From Candidatus Saccharimonadota bacterium (GTDB lineage: Bacteria > Patescibacteriota > Saccharimonadia > Saccharimonadales > Saccharimonadaceae), in the NCBI GenBank assembly GCA_017430725.1, contig JAFRMK010000010.1:1-64000 (forward strand): a stretch of 64,000 nt of DNA, written 5' to 3'. Shown piece by piece: positions 28,890 through 36,391 of the stretch. The position numbers and the translations under genes are program-made. A model generated the notes under the pieces. That model saw only the letters and a program-made list of their open reading frames with translations, did not search any database and was not told the DNA's origin. Every line of letters starts with the position of its first letter. The stretch's first letter is position 1.

Positions 28890-28981
28890 AAGATAAAGAC
28901 AGACAAGGTGGGCCATCCCGTTCGGGAAGTGGCTTATTTTGTTCGGACCTTAGCAGTATGCATACACAAAGGAGGGATTAC
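28890..28981 (+). promoter_or_regulatory. Structured 5' leader of phoH
   Basis: A -10 TAAGAT (28890-28895) predicts a leader of about 80 nt. It contains a hairpin GCCA-TCCC-GTTC-GGGA-AG-TGGC followed by TTATTTTG, an outer pairing AAGGT/ACCTT, then the palindrome GTATGCATAC and a very strong Shine-Dalgarno AAAGGAGGG. The hairpin plus T-rich run looks like an attenuator; the outer pairing could be an alternative fold. Confidence 0.5.
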
Positions 28982-30430
28982 ATGTCCACACCGCACGATT
29001 TCTATCCCATTGTCGTCCCCGCACTCGACGCCCTCATCGGAAACCCACTGTTGATTTCGCCTGAAGCTACTGACACGCTCAGGGCAGATGATCTCTATAT
29101 TCCGGCTCAATACATCAACCAAGTGCGCGATTTTCGCAACGAGCAAAGCAGTCGAGGCGATGCGTCAAACAAGCTGCTCAACGATTTTGGCAGAATTTCT
29201 GGCAAAATCCACGAGAGCAACAATGGCGGCTATTACACTTGCAAAAACGGCATGCGCATCCACTTTATCCCAGATTACAAACTGGACCTAAGTGTTTTCT
29301 CGCGCAACGGTTCGACCACCCACGCGGTGGCCGCCGCGCTTTATTTGCAAAAAAAATTCGCTTCGGAAGATATCGCAATTCTCACCGGCGACAGCTATAC
29401 CGCCACTAAGGCCTACACCAATGGCGTCAACGTCGCCAAGGTCAACCCCAAGGTCTATCTCGGCCGACGGAAACTGACGCTCCCCGAAAATTTGCATTAT
29501 CCGTGGCTCAAGAACAGCCGACTCGACGCCGCACAATTGGCTGAAGCGTTCCCGGATGAATCGCCTTTGCTCATCAATGAATTCGTCGAGTTTGAGCTCG
29601 ACCCACTCACGGCAGAAGTTTGTGGCGCGCATAATTTGCGCGACTACACCAAAACCATCGGCCGTTTTGAGCCCATCGACGAAAGTGGCACGGAGGGCGA
29701 ATTGCGCGCGCTTCACCATATCTATGATTTGCCGCGAATGATTTCGCCACGCACTGCCGGCCAAGCCATGTTTCTTGAAGCCATGCTTGCACCAATCGAG
29801 GAGATTCCGCTCGTAATCTGTCCGGCCACATTTGGCACCGGCAAAACCTACCTTGCCACCGCCGTTGGCCTCAACTTCGTATCCGGCAAAAAGCCCCAAT
29901 TCGACAAAATATTTGTCGTACCGCGCGACGCCGAACTGGGCGACGAAATCGGCTTCCTGCCAGGTGACGAACGCGCCAAAACGATTGCCAAGGCCAAGCC
30001 CATTGTTGATGCCGTCCGCAGCTACATCAAACAGCGCGGCGACCGCAAAAAGGGCGGAGCAGAGATGAGCATCCGCGACATCGACGCCAAAGTCGAAGAC
30101 ATGCTCGACCGCTACGTCGACTTCGTACCCATCATCAACATGGGCGGCCGCTCCATCGAAGACAACTGGATTATCTACGACGAAGCGCAGGACATGGAAC
30201 GTTTCCAGATTGACCAGCTGATGAAGCGTATCGGCGAAGGCTCCAAGATGATCGTCATTGGTGACCCCCACCAGGTCTACCACCGACACATGAACTATCA
30301 CAGCAACGGACTGATGTACGCCGCTTCACGGCTCGCAGGAAACCCCTACGCCTGCGTCGTCACGATGAACGAGTCCGAAATCACTCGCTCGAAGGCTGCT
30401 CGCGAAATCGCAAAATGCTTCAGCGGATAA
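28982..30430 (+). CDS. phoH: PhoH-family ATPase with N-terminal PIN-like domain
   Basis: A 482-residue protein with the PhoH2 plan: an N-terminal PIN-like domain (about 1-160) and a C-terminal PhoH ATPase/RNA-helicase-like domain (about 250-480). ATPase motifs are Walker A TFGTGKTY (about 282), Walker B WIIYDEAQD (about 397) and IGDPHQV. The PIN half is divergent; I can place one candidate catalytic Asp (PALDALIGNP) but not the full acidic triad, so nuclease activity is uncertain. ATG 28982 is chosen for the AAAGGAGGG site 6 nt upstream. It is monocistronic, with a structured leader before it and a strong terminator (30450-30476) after it. Confidence 0.87.
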   Translation: MSTPHDFYPIVVPALDALIGNPLLISPEATDTLRADDLYIPAQYINQVRDFRNEQSSRGDASNKLLNDFGRISGKIHESNNGGYYTCKNGMRIHFIPDYKLDLSVFSRNGSTTHAVAAALYLQKKFASEDIAILTGDSYTATKAYTNGVNVAKVNPKVYLGRRKLTLPENLHYPWLKNSRLDAAQLAEAFPDESPLLINEFVEFELDPLTAEVCGAHNLRDYTKTIGRFEPIDESGTEGELRALHHIYDLPRMISPRTAGQAMFLEAMLAPIEEIPLVICPATFGTGKTYLATAVGLNFVSGKKPQFDKIFVVPRDAELGDEIGFLPGDERAKTIAKAKPIVDAVRSYIKQRGDRKKGGAEMSIRDIDAKVEDMLDRYVDFVPIINMGGRSIEDNWIIYDEAQDMERFQIDQLMKRIGEGSKMIVIGDPHQVYHRHMNYHSNGLMYAASRLAGNPYACVVTMNESEITRSKAAREIAKCFSG

Positions 30431-30449
30431 AACCCATGCATACTGAACA

Positions 30450-30476
30450 ACCGCTCTCGTCCTGAGGGCGGTTTTT
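30450..30476 (+). terminator. Intrinsic terminator of phoH
   Basis: ACCGCTCTC (30450-30458) pairs over 9 bp with GAGGGCGGT (30464-30472), followed by TTTTT. Confidence 0.9.
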
Positions 30477-30479
30477 CTA

Positions 30480-30488
30480 TGATAAAAT
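30480..30488 (+). promoter_or_regulatory. Extended -10 of pth
   Basis: TGATAAAAT ends 6 nt before ATG 30495. Confidence 0.6.
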
Positions 30489-30494
30489 CATCTT

Positions 30495-31010
30495 ATGAAA
30501 ATCATTGCAGCTTTCGGCAACCCCGGCAGTCGCTATCACTTTACGCGCCACAATTTCGGCTTCCTGGCGCTGGATTTTTATGCCAAAATTCACCATCTCG
30601 AATGGAAAGACTCCAAAAAACACCAAGTCAAATATATTCGACAAGATGATGTCTTGCTCGTCAAGCCCCAGACCTTTTATAACGACGTCGGCCAAAGCCT
30701 GGCCTCGCTGCGCAGTTATTACAAGCTCCAGCCCACCGATTTTCTGATTATCTGCGATGACTTTATGCTCGATTTTGGCCAAATTCGCTTCCGCGAACGG
30801 GGGAGTGCAGGCGGCAACAACGGCCTTAAATCCGCCATCGCCCAGCTCGGCAGCACCGATTTTCCTCGCTTGCGCCTCGGCACTGGCAATGACACATTAC
30901 GCGCCAAACTTGGCGACACCGATTTCGTCCTCTCGAAATTCACGCCAGAAGAACACGCGCAACTACCACAAATTCTCAAAAAAATAGCCGATTTTGTGGA
31001 AAATTACTAG
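30495..31010 (+). CDS. pth: Peptidyl-tRNA hydrolase
   Basis: Releases tRNA from stalled peptidyl-tRNA. 171 residues, slightly shorter than the usual 185-195. Family residues are in place: FGNPG at the N-terminus, TRHNFGF with the catalytic His, KPQTFYNDVGQS (usually KPxTxMNxSG), DDFMLDFGQIRFRERGSAGGNNGLKS. The Met-Asn-Leu/Ser stretch is changed to Tyr-Asn-Asp, the catalytic Asn being kept. It has its own extended -10 right after the phoH terminator. Confidence 0.95.
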   Translation: MKIIAAFGNPGSRYHFTRHNFGFLALDFYAKIHHLEWKDSKKHQVKYIRQDDVLLVKPQTFYNDVGQSLASLRSYYKLQPTDFLIICDDFMLDFGQIRFRERGSAGGNNGLKSAIAQLGSTDFPRLRLGTGNDTLRAKLGDTDFVLSKFTPEEHAQLPQILKKIADFVENY

Positions 31011-31128
31011 TTTTAAAACATATTTTTTGCAAATAACAATAAGCAGTTTGACCCCAGTTATTAGAGGCAATTAGGTGCAAAAACCTTGAAAATATCCATT
31101 GATTTTTAATAAAATCGTTAAAAAAGTA

Positions 31129-31157
31129 TTGACGTATAAAATAATCTGTGTTATTAT
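31129..31157 (+). promoter_or_regulatory. Near-consensus sigma-70 promoter of ncRNA
   Basis: TTGACG (31129-31134), 17 nt, TATTAT (31152-31157). Predicted start about 31164, just before the first hairpin of the RNA. Confidence 0.8.
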
Positions 31158-31163
31158 TAGGAC

Positions 31164-31458
31164 AGTTTTGATTGCGCAAGCATCAAAAAACCGCACCTAA
31201 ATAACCAAACAATGTTGGTTCTACCAGCATTTGTTGCGGGCTTTAGAAAAGCTTTCAGCCTTCAAGTTTCTTATCGGCTTGAAGTGAAAAGTATTACCTC
31301 CACTTAGAAAGATGTTTTCTAAAGCTAGCAACCCCTTTAACCGGCGGGCCCAATTGAATTGTGAGGTGGGTCACGCTTCCGATTGACCGGTACCGGAGAG
31401 GTGTGTTAAAGGGCCAAAAAGCCCACAGGTGATGCCCACCCTTACCTGTGGGCTTTTT
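31164..31458 (+). ncRNA. Structured non-coding RNA, about 295 nt, unidentified
   Basis: An AT-rich gap with its own promoter and terminator but no convincing reading frame on the plus strand. Helices visible by eye: 31166-31172 with 31182-31188, capped by a GCAA tetraloop; 31191-31195 with 31235-31239, enclosing hairpin 31203-31220; 31240-31250 with 31315-31325 (11 bp), enclosing 31260-31266 with 31278-31284 (7 bp); 31333-31341 with 31405-31413 (9 bp), enclosing 31369-31373 with 31384-31388; and a terminator 31416-31430 with 31444-31458 (15 perfect bp, ending in TTTTT). I checked for hallmarks of RNase P RNA, tmRNA and SRP RNA and found none. A single-stranded ACCTCC (31296-31301) matches the 16S anti-Shine-Dalgarno sequence. 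Confidence 0.75.
31416..31458 (+). terminator. Terminator of the 31-kb ncRNA
   Basis: 15-bp perfect stem starting AAAAAGCCC and closing with GGGCTTTTT, loop of 13 nt. Confidence 0.9.
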
Positions 31459-31509
31459 AGTGCCATGAAAAAGCAATACGTTTATGCTTTCTTGCCAAAA
31501 CATGTATGA

Positions 31510-31515
31510 TATTAT
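31510..31515 (+). promoter_or_regulatory. -10 of topA
   Basis: TATTAT ends 7 nt before ATG 31523. A TATGAT lies 5 nt further upstream as an alternative. Confidence 0.45.
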
Positions 31516-31522
31516 TTAGCAT

Positions 31523-33799
31523 ATGAGCAAAAATCTCGTTATCGTTGAGTCGCCAGCCAAAGCCCATACCATCGAGAAATACCTCGGGCCTGATTTTCAA
31601 GTTTTGGCTTCCGTCGGCCATGTCCGCAAGGATACCAAGGTCGACAAAAATACTTTTGACGTGACCTACGAAATCGATCCTGGCCACAAAAAAGTCATTT
31701 CCGAACTGAAAAAAGCCGTCAAAGCCGCCGACAAAGTCTGGCTCGCAACCGATGAAGACCGCGAAGGCGAAGCCATCTCATGGCACCTCTGCGAAGTCCT
31801 CAAACTGCCCAAAGACACCGCGCGCATCACATTTCATGAAATCACTAAATCCGCACTCGAAGAGGCTATCAAGTCTCCGCGCACGGTCGACATGGACATG
31901 GTTGCCAGTCAACAGGCGCGTCAAACCCTGGATATGCTCGTCGGCTTTGACCTATCCGGCATCGTGCGCAAAAAAGTACCCGGCGCCATCTCGGCCGGTC
32001 GTGTCCAGAGCCCAGCGCTACGTCTCGTCGTCGAGCGCGAGCAACAAATTGAAAAGTTCAACAGTAAATTCAGCTATAAGGTGAAGGGCGACTTCGGTTT
32101 CGAGGCCAAACTCAATCAGGATTTCGACGACACGACAAGCTTGCGTAGCTTTCTCGAACAACTCATTGGCGCCAAATATACCATCTCTGCCGTCGAAACT
32201 AGTCCCGGCACTCGCAAACCGGCGCCACCATTCACCACCGCCTCGCTGCAAATTGAAGCCAACAGCAAGCTCGGTTTCACGACTCGCACGACCATGAATG
32301 CCGCCCAGGCGCTCTATCAGGCTGGTCTTATCACCTATCACCGCACCGACAGCCTCACCCTCAGCAAGCAGGCCATCGCCGCCATGGCTGACTATGTCGA
32401 AAAAAGCTACGGTAAAGCCTATGTCAAAGTGCGCAATTTCCGCACTAAAAACGCCAGCGCGCAAGAGGCGCACGAAGCAATTCGCCCCACCGACATCACG
32501 CGCGAAACCGCTGGCAAAAACGACTATGAGCGAAAACTCTACCAGCTAATCCGCAACCGCAGTCTTGCCACGCAAATGGCAGACGCCAAATTGGAGAACA
32601 CCGTTGTAAAAATCACAACACCCACCCCCTATCTCTTTGAAGCCAAAGGCGAAGTTGTCAGCTTCGACGGCTTCCTAAAAGTCTATGGCCGATTCAAAGA
32701 AAACGAACTACCAAAACTCACCGTTGGCGAGACCGTCGAAGCCAAACAAATCGTCGCACGCCAGACTTTCAGTAAAGCCCCGGCCCGCTATACCGAAGGC
32801 TCACTCGTCAAAAAACTCGAGGAACTCGGCATTGGCCGCCCCAGCACCTACGCTGGCATCATGAGTGCCATTCAGGCTCGCAACTACGTCGTAAAAGGGG
32901 AGAGCGAAGGCGAAGAACGCCAGGTCGCCGAATTCGTTCTAAAGGACAACAAGATATCAGAAGAAACCGTCACCGAGCGCTTTGGCGCAAACAAGGGCAA
33001 GCTTCTACCGACACCAATCGGCGAGCTCATCGCAGGCTTCCTCACTGACAACTTCAAAAACATCGTCGATTACAAGTTTACCGCCAACATCGAAAAAGAC
33101 CTCGACCTCGTCGCCGACCATAAACTTGAACGCGTCAAAATGCTGCGCGATTTATACGGACCATTCAACGACAGCATTCTCTCCGCCGAAGGTATCGAGC
33201 GCTACAACAACGCCCGTCTGCTCGGTCATGACCCCGAAACCGGCAAAGCAATCTATGCCAAGGTTGGCAAAAACGGCGGCTTCATTCAGCTCGGCGACAA
33301 CGAAAAAACCTCTGGCGAAAAACCCCGCTTCGCGCCCTTGCCGAAACGCAAAAGCGTCAAAACCGTCACGCTCGAACAGGCTCTCAAACAGCTCGCCCTC
33401 CCGGCGCTACCGCGCTCGCTCGGCAAAGCCAAGGACGGCGCCGAAATCATCGCTTGCTCCGGCCCCTTCGGGCCATACCTCAAGGGCGGAAAATACAACG
33501 TCCCACTCAGCAAAGAATTTGACCCCTATACTATCACGCTCGCCGAAGCCGAACCACTCTACATCAAAAAACGCGACTCCTACATCGCCGACTGGGGCGA
33601 GATTCAAATTATCATGGGCGCTTATGGCCCCTATGTAAAAGGCCCCGGCCGTCGCAATTTTGTTCGCATCCCCAAAGACGTTGACCCCAAAACCGTCACC
33701 GAAGCGCAGGCCAAATCCTATCTTGAAAACAAGCCAAAAAAACGCAGCCGGCGCCCCACAAAACGCACCAAACGCTCCGCAAAAAGCAAAAAAGCTTAA
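31523..33799 (+). CDS. topA: DNA topoisomerase I
   Basis: Type IA topoisomerase relaxing negative supercoils, 758 residues. TOPRIM begins at residue 3 (LVIVESPAKAHTIEKYLG) with ATDEDREGEAISWHL; the active-site Tyr is in GLITYHRTDSL (about 272). The C-terminal part has no cysteine zinc ribbons; instead there are repeats around KNGGFIQLG, GPFGPYLKGG and GAYGPYVKGPG and a long Lys/Arg tail, as in several zinc-free bacterial TopA proteins. It is separated from the upstream ncRNA by that RNA's terminator and has its own -10. Confidence 0.96.
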   Translation: MSKNLVIVESPAKAHTIEKYLGPDFQVLASVGHVRKDTKVDKNTFDVTYEIDPGHKKVISELKKAVKAADKVWLATDEDREGEAISWHLCEVLKLPKDTARITFHEITKSALEEAIKSPRTVDMDMVASQQARQTLDMLVGFDLSGIVRKKVPGAISAGRVQSPALRLVVEREQQIEKFNSKFSYKVKGDFGFEAKLNQDFDDTTSLRSFLEQLIGAKYTISAVETSPGTRKPAPPFTTASLQIEANSKLGFTTRTTMNAAQALYQAGLITYHRTDSLTLSKQAIAAMADYVEKSYGKAYVKVRNFRTKNASAQEAHEAIRPTDITRETAGKNDYERKLYQLIRNRSLATQMADAKLENTVVKITTPTPYLFEAKGEVVSFDGFLKVYGRFKENELPKLTVGETVEAKQIVARQTFSKAPARYTEGSLVKKLEELGIGRPSTYAGIMSAIQARNYVVKGESEGEERQVAEFVLKDNKISEETVTERFGANKGKLLPTPIGELIAGFLTDNFKNIVDYKFTANIEKDLDLVADHKLERVKMLRDLYGPFNDSILSAEGIERYNNARLLGHDPETGKAIYAKVGKNGGFIQLGDNEKTSGEKPRFAPLPKRKSVKTVTLEQALKQLALPALPRSLGKAKDGAEIIACSGPFGPYLKGGKYNVPLSKEFDPYTITLAEAEPLYIKKRDSYIADWGEIQIIMGAYGPYVKGPGRRNFVRIPKDVDPKTVTEAQAKSYLENKPKKRSRRPTKRTKRSAKSKKA

Positions 33800-33837
33800 T
33801 CTTTTTTGGCTTTTCATCTATAATATAGTTGTTAGTT

Positions 33838-35115
33838 ATGTTGCAATCACCGTCACAGAGAAGGCTGGAACGCCAGCGTAAAGTCCTGTATGCTCTGATT
33901 TCTTTTTGCTCGGTCATCGTTGTTTTGGGCGCCGGCTATCTCGTAGTAAAACTCAACCCCGACGCCAAAATCGTCCCCAAAATTCCCACCATCTTTGTCG
34001 ACACACAAGACGAAGTTGCGGCAACCGACCAAGCTACGCCAGAAGACGCCACGGCCGACCATAGCGACCCTGCCGATGCCGATAATACCGAAGAACCTGT
34101 CGGCGAAGACCTTACGGCCGGCGATGCGGGCAACAATGGCACCAGTGGTGGCAATACGGGTGGTACTGCTAGTGGCGGCAATTCCGGCGGCAGCAAAGGT
34201 GGTACTAGTAAAGGCACTGGCTCTGCGACCGGCACATTCGGCGGACGCACGCCGACTGGCGGCGGCAACAGCACGCCCGTTAATACCGGCGGCGGCAATA
34301 CGGGTGGTACTACTAGTGGCGGCAATACCGGCAGCACCACCGGCGGCGGCAATTCCGGCAGCACCAACTCTGGCGGCAACAGCGCACCCGTCGTCGCCCA
34401 AGAGAGCATCAACGACAGCTACCGCCAACAGATTCAGAGCAAATATCATTTAACCGTCAAATACGGCGACGAAAATGGCGATTATGCACCCGTCAAACGC
34501 TATGTTCCCGTCAAAATCTACGACGCCAATGTCATTTATCAATATCTGCGCATCATCGACTCCGCGCTCGCAGTTTATCCCAGCGGCTTCTTCCCTGAAA
34601 CCATGAATAGCGGCATGAACTTAACCATCTATCTCGTTAAGCGCATCGGCGGCAACATCTCCGGCCTCACCGAGACATGGGAGAACGGCCGCGTCACCGT
34701 GATGTTGCAAACCGATGACGGAAATTACTTCCCTGAAACCATGCACCATGAACTGATGCACTACATCGACGGTTTCATGCGCATCGCCAAAGGCGACAAT
34801 ACCGCCGCTTCGCGCATGGCCGCATTAAATCCACCAAATTATAACTATGGCGACACCGGCAGTCGCGCCTACGTGTTCACGGGCGCCAACCCCACCAACG
34901 CCTATTTCATCAGTACTTATGGCAAAACCAACTACCTGGAAGATCGCGCCACCATTTTTGCCGACATGGTCACACGTGGCAGCTGTCCCGCCTATTATGC
35001 CAAAGGCTATCCGCTAAACGAAAAAGCAAAATCAATTGCTCAACAAATCGAGAGCCACGTCGGCGTAGTCAGCCCCAATACGACCGAATATTGGGAACGC
35101 TGCATCGCCTATTAG
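33838..35115 (+). CDS. Membrane-anchored or secreted zinc metallopeptidase with Gly-rich linker
   Basis: A 425-residue protein: basic N-terminus, one membrane helix (about 17-38), an acidic stretch (about 55-95), a low-complexity Gly/Ser/Thr/Asn linker (about 100-185, built of units like GGNTGGT) and a C-terminal catalytic domain. The catalytic domain carries HELMH (residues 304-308) and, about 50 residues later, LEDRATIFADM, which fits a gluzincin-like third ligand; it resembles the anthrax-lethal-factor-like zincin group in outline. No known substrate; a surface-exposed peptidase acting on the host-cell or own wall is an inference. ATG 33838 is preferred; an in-frame TTG at 33829 is possible. 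TATAAT lies at 33819 and TATAGT at 33824. Confidence 0.7.
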   Translation: MLQSPSQRRLERQRKVLYALISFCSVIVVLGAGYLVVKLNPDAKIVPKIPTIFVDTQDEVAATDQATPEDATADHSDPADADNTEEPVGEDLTAGDAGNNGTSGGNTGGTASGGNSGGSKGGTSKGTGSATGTFGGRTPTGGGNSTPVNTGGGNTGGTTSGGNTGSTTGGGNSGSTNSGGNSAPVVAQESINDSYRQQIQSKYHLTVKYGDENGDYAPVKRYVPVKIYDANVIYQYLRIIDSALAVYPSGFFPETMNSGMNLTIYLVKRIGGNISGLTETWENGRVTVMLQTDDGNYFPETMHHELMHYIDGFMRIAKGDNTAASRMAALNPPNYNYGDTGSRAYVFTGANPTNAYFISTYGKTNYLEDRATIFADMVTRGSCPAYYAKGYPLNEKAKSIAQQIESHVGVVSPNTTEYWERCIAY

Positions 35116-35244
35116 GCGACTTCCGCGCCCAAAAAGCATAACAATTATGCCACAAAACTAGCAATTAAAAAGTCTTAAACAAAAGATTATAAAACGTGTC
35201 AAAATTATGATAAAATAGGTGCAAGATAACTTACCGACAGGTTA

Positions 35245-35273
35245 TTGACATTTCACAACAAAAATGGTACGAT
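35245..35273 (+). promoter_or_regulatory. Sigma-70 promoter of sigma4/HARE gene
   Basis: Perfect -35 TTGACA (35245-35250), 17 nt, -10 TACGAT (35268-35273). Predicted leader about 50 nt ending with a TAAGGA site. Confidence 0.8.
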
Positions 35274-35329
35274 ATTAAAAAATAAGATAGCAACTCTAAG
35301 CAGACGGAGCAGTAAGGACATACATCAGC

Positions 35330-36358
35330 ATGAATAATGCGGAAACAATTACCAAGGCAATTTCAAGCAGTTTAGACATCATCGAACAAGAGCGCGAAAG
35401 AGAAATCATCGCTCGGCGTTTTGGTCTCCAAGGACACAAAGAAACCCTTGAACAAATCGGCGAAATGTTGTCGATTACGCGCGAACGCGTCCGTCAACTC
35501 GAAAAGGCCATTCTCATCCGTCTCAGAATCGCCTCCGAAGAAAACCGCATTGCCAACCTTGCTCCCGCTGAAAAAATCATCATCCGCAATTTAACCGAAA
35601 CCGGCCGCGTCGCCCGCATCGACGAATTAGCCGCCAAAGTGCTCGGTCGCAAGCCAACCGCCAAAGACAAGGCCAATTTCACCTTTTTGGGCGAAGTCTC
35701 GCAAGCATTGACCGTCCTGTCGGAAAACGACAAATACTACGGCGCCATCGGCATCGCCGAATACGGCGACAGCAAAACAATCCGCACCCGCATTGATGAA
35801 ATCGTCGGCATCATCAAAGCCAACAAAGCACCCATGAATATCGAGGAGCTCGACGCAAAACTCAACTACGAACACCCCAGCCATATCGAAGCAATCGCCA
35901 AGCTGAGCAAGCAGCTCTCGGTACTAAACGGGCAGTGGGGACTCACCAAATGGCCGACCGTAAACCCCAAAAACATCCGCGACAAGATCTTTGTCGTCTT
36001 GCAAGAAGCTCAGAAACCGATGCATTTTTCCGAAATCGCTGATGCCATCAGCGCTTCGAACTTCCGCCGCAAAAACGTCACCGTCCAGGCAATTCACAAC
36101 GAACTCATCAAGGATAATCGCTTCGTCCTGATTGGCCGCGGCATTTACGCGCTCAGCAGCTGGGGCTACGAAAAAGGCACCGTCAGCGACATCATCGTCA
36201 AAGTACTCAAAAAAGCCGGCGACGAAGGCCTCTCGCGCAAAGAAATCGTCAAACGCGTCCTGAAAAAACGCTATGTCAAAGAAACCACTGTCCTGCTCAA
36301 TCTCCAGAACAAGAAACTATTTGCCAAAGTCGGCAAGGACAACTACAAGCTCGCCTAG
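35330..36358 (+). CDS. Sigma-region-4-like HTH protein with winged-helix (HARE-type) repeats
   Basis: A 342-residue DNA-binding protein. Residues about 20-67 match sigma-70 region 4, including REREIIARRFGL and the recognition helix in TLEQIGEMLSITRERVRQLEKAIL. The rest looks like three successive winged-helix modules (about 85-140, 150-200 and 210-275, plus a shorter one at the end) of the HARE/RpoE-delta type. Sigma regions 2 and 3 are absent, so it cannot recognise a -10 by itself; a role at the RNA polymerase beta-flap or at -35-like DNA is an inference. It has the best -35 sequence in its neighbourhood and a proper leader with Shine-Dalgarno, unlike most neighbours. Confidence 0.75.
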   Translation: MNNAETITKAISSSLDIIEQEREREIIARRFGLQGHKETLEQIGEMLSITRERVRQLEKAILIRLRIASEENRIANLAPAEKIIIRNLTETGRVARIDELAAKVLGRKPTAKDKANFTFLGEVSQALTVLSENDKYYGAIGIAEYGDSKTIRTRIDEIVGIIKANKAPMNIEELDAKLNYEHPSHIEAIAKLSKQLSVLNGQWGLTKWPTVNPKNIRDKIFVVLQEAQKPMHFSEIADAISASNFRRKNVTVQAIHNELIKDNRFVLIGRGIYALSSWGYEKGTVSDIIVKVLKKAGDEGLSRKEIVKRVLKKRYVKETTVLLNLQNKKLFAKVGKDNYKLA

Positions 36359-36376
36359 GTTCCACCTTTGTATTTA

Positions 36377-36385
36377 TGCTAAAAT
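36377..36385 (+). promoter_or_regulatory. Extended -10 of TraG-like gene
   Basis: TGCTAAAAT ends 6 nt before ATG 36392. Confidence 0.6.
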
Positions 36386-36391
36386 AAAGCT

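Noticed and set aside
31294-31503. A 69-codon minus-strand frame across the ncRNA
   Set aside because: Reads through the terminator stem and promoterless DNA; the plus-strand RNA signals explain the region better.
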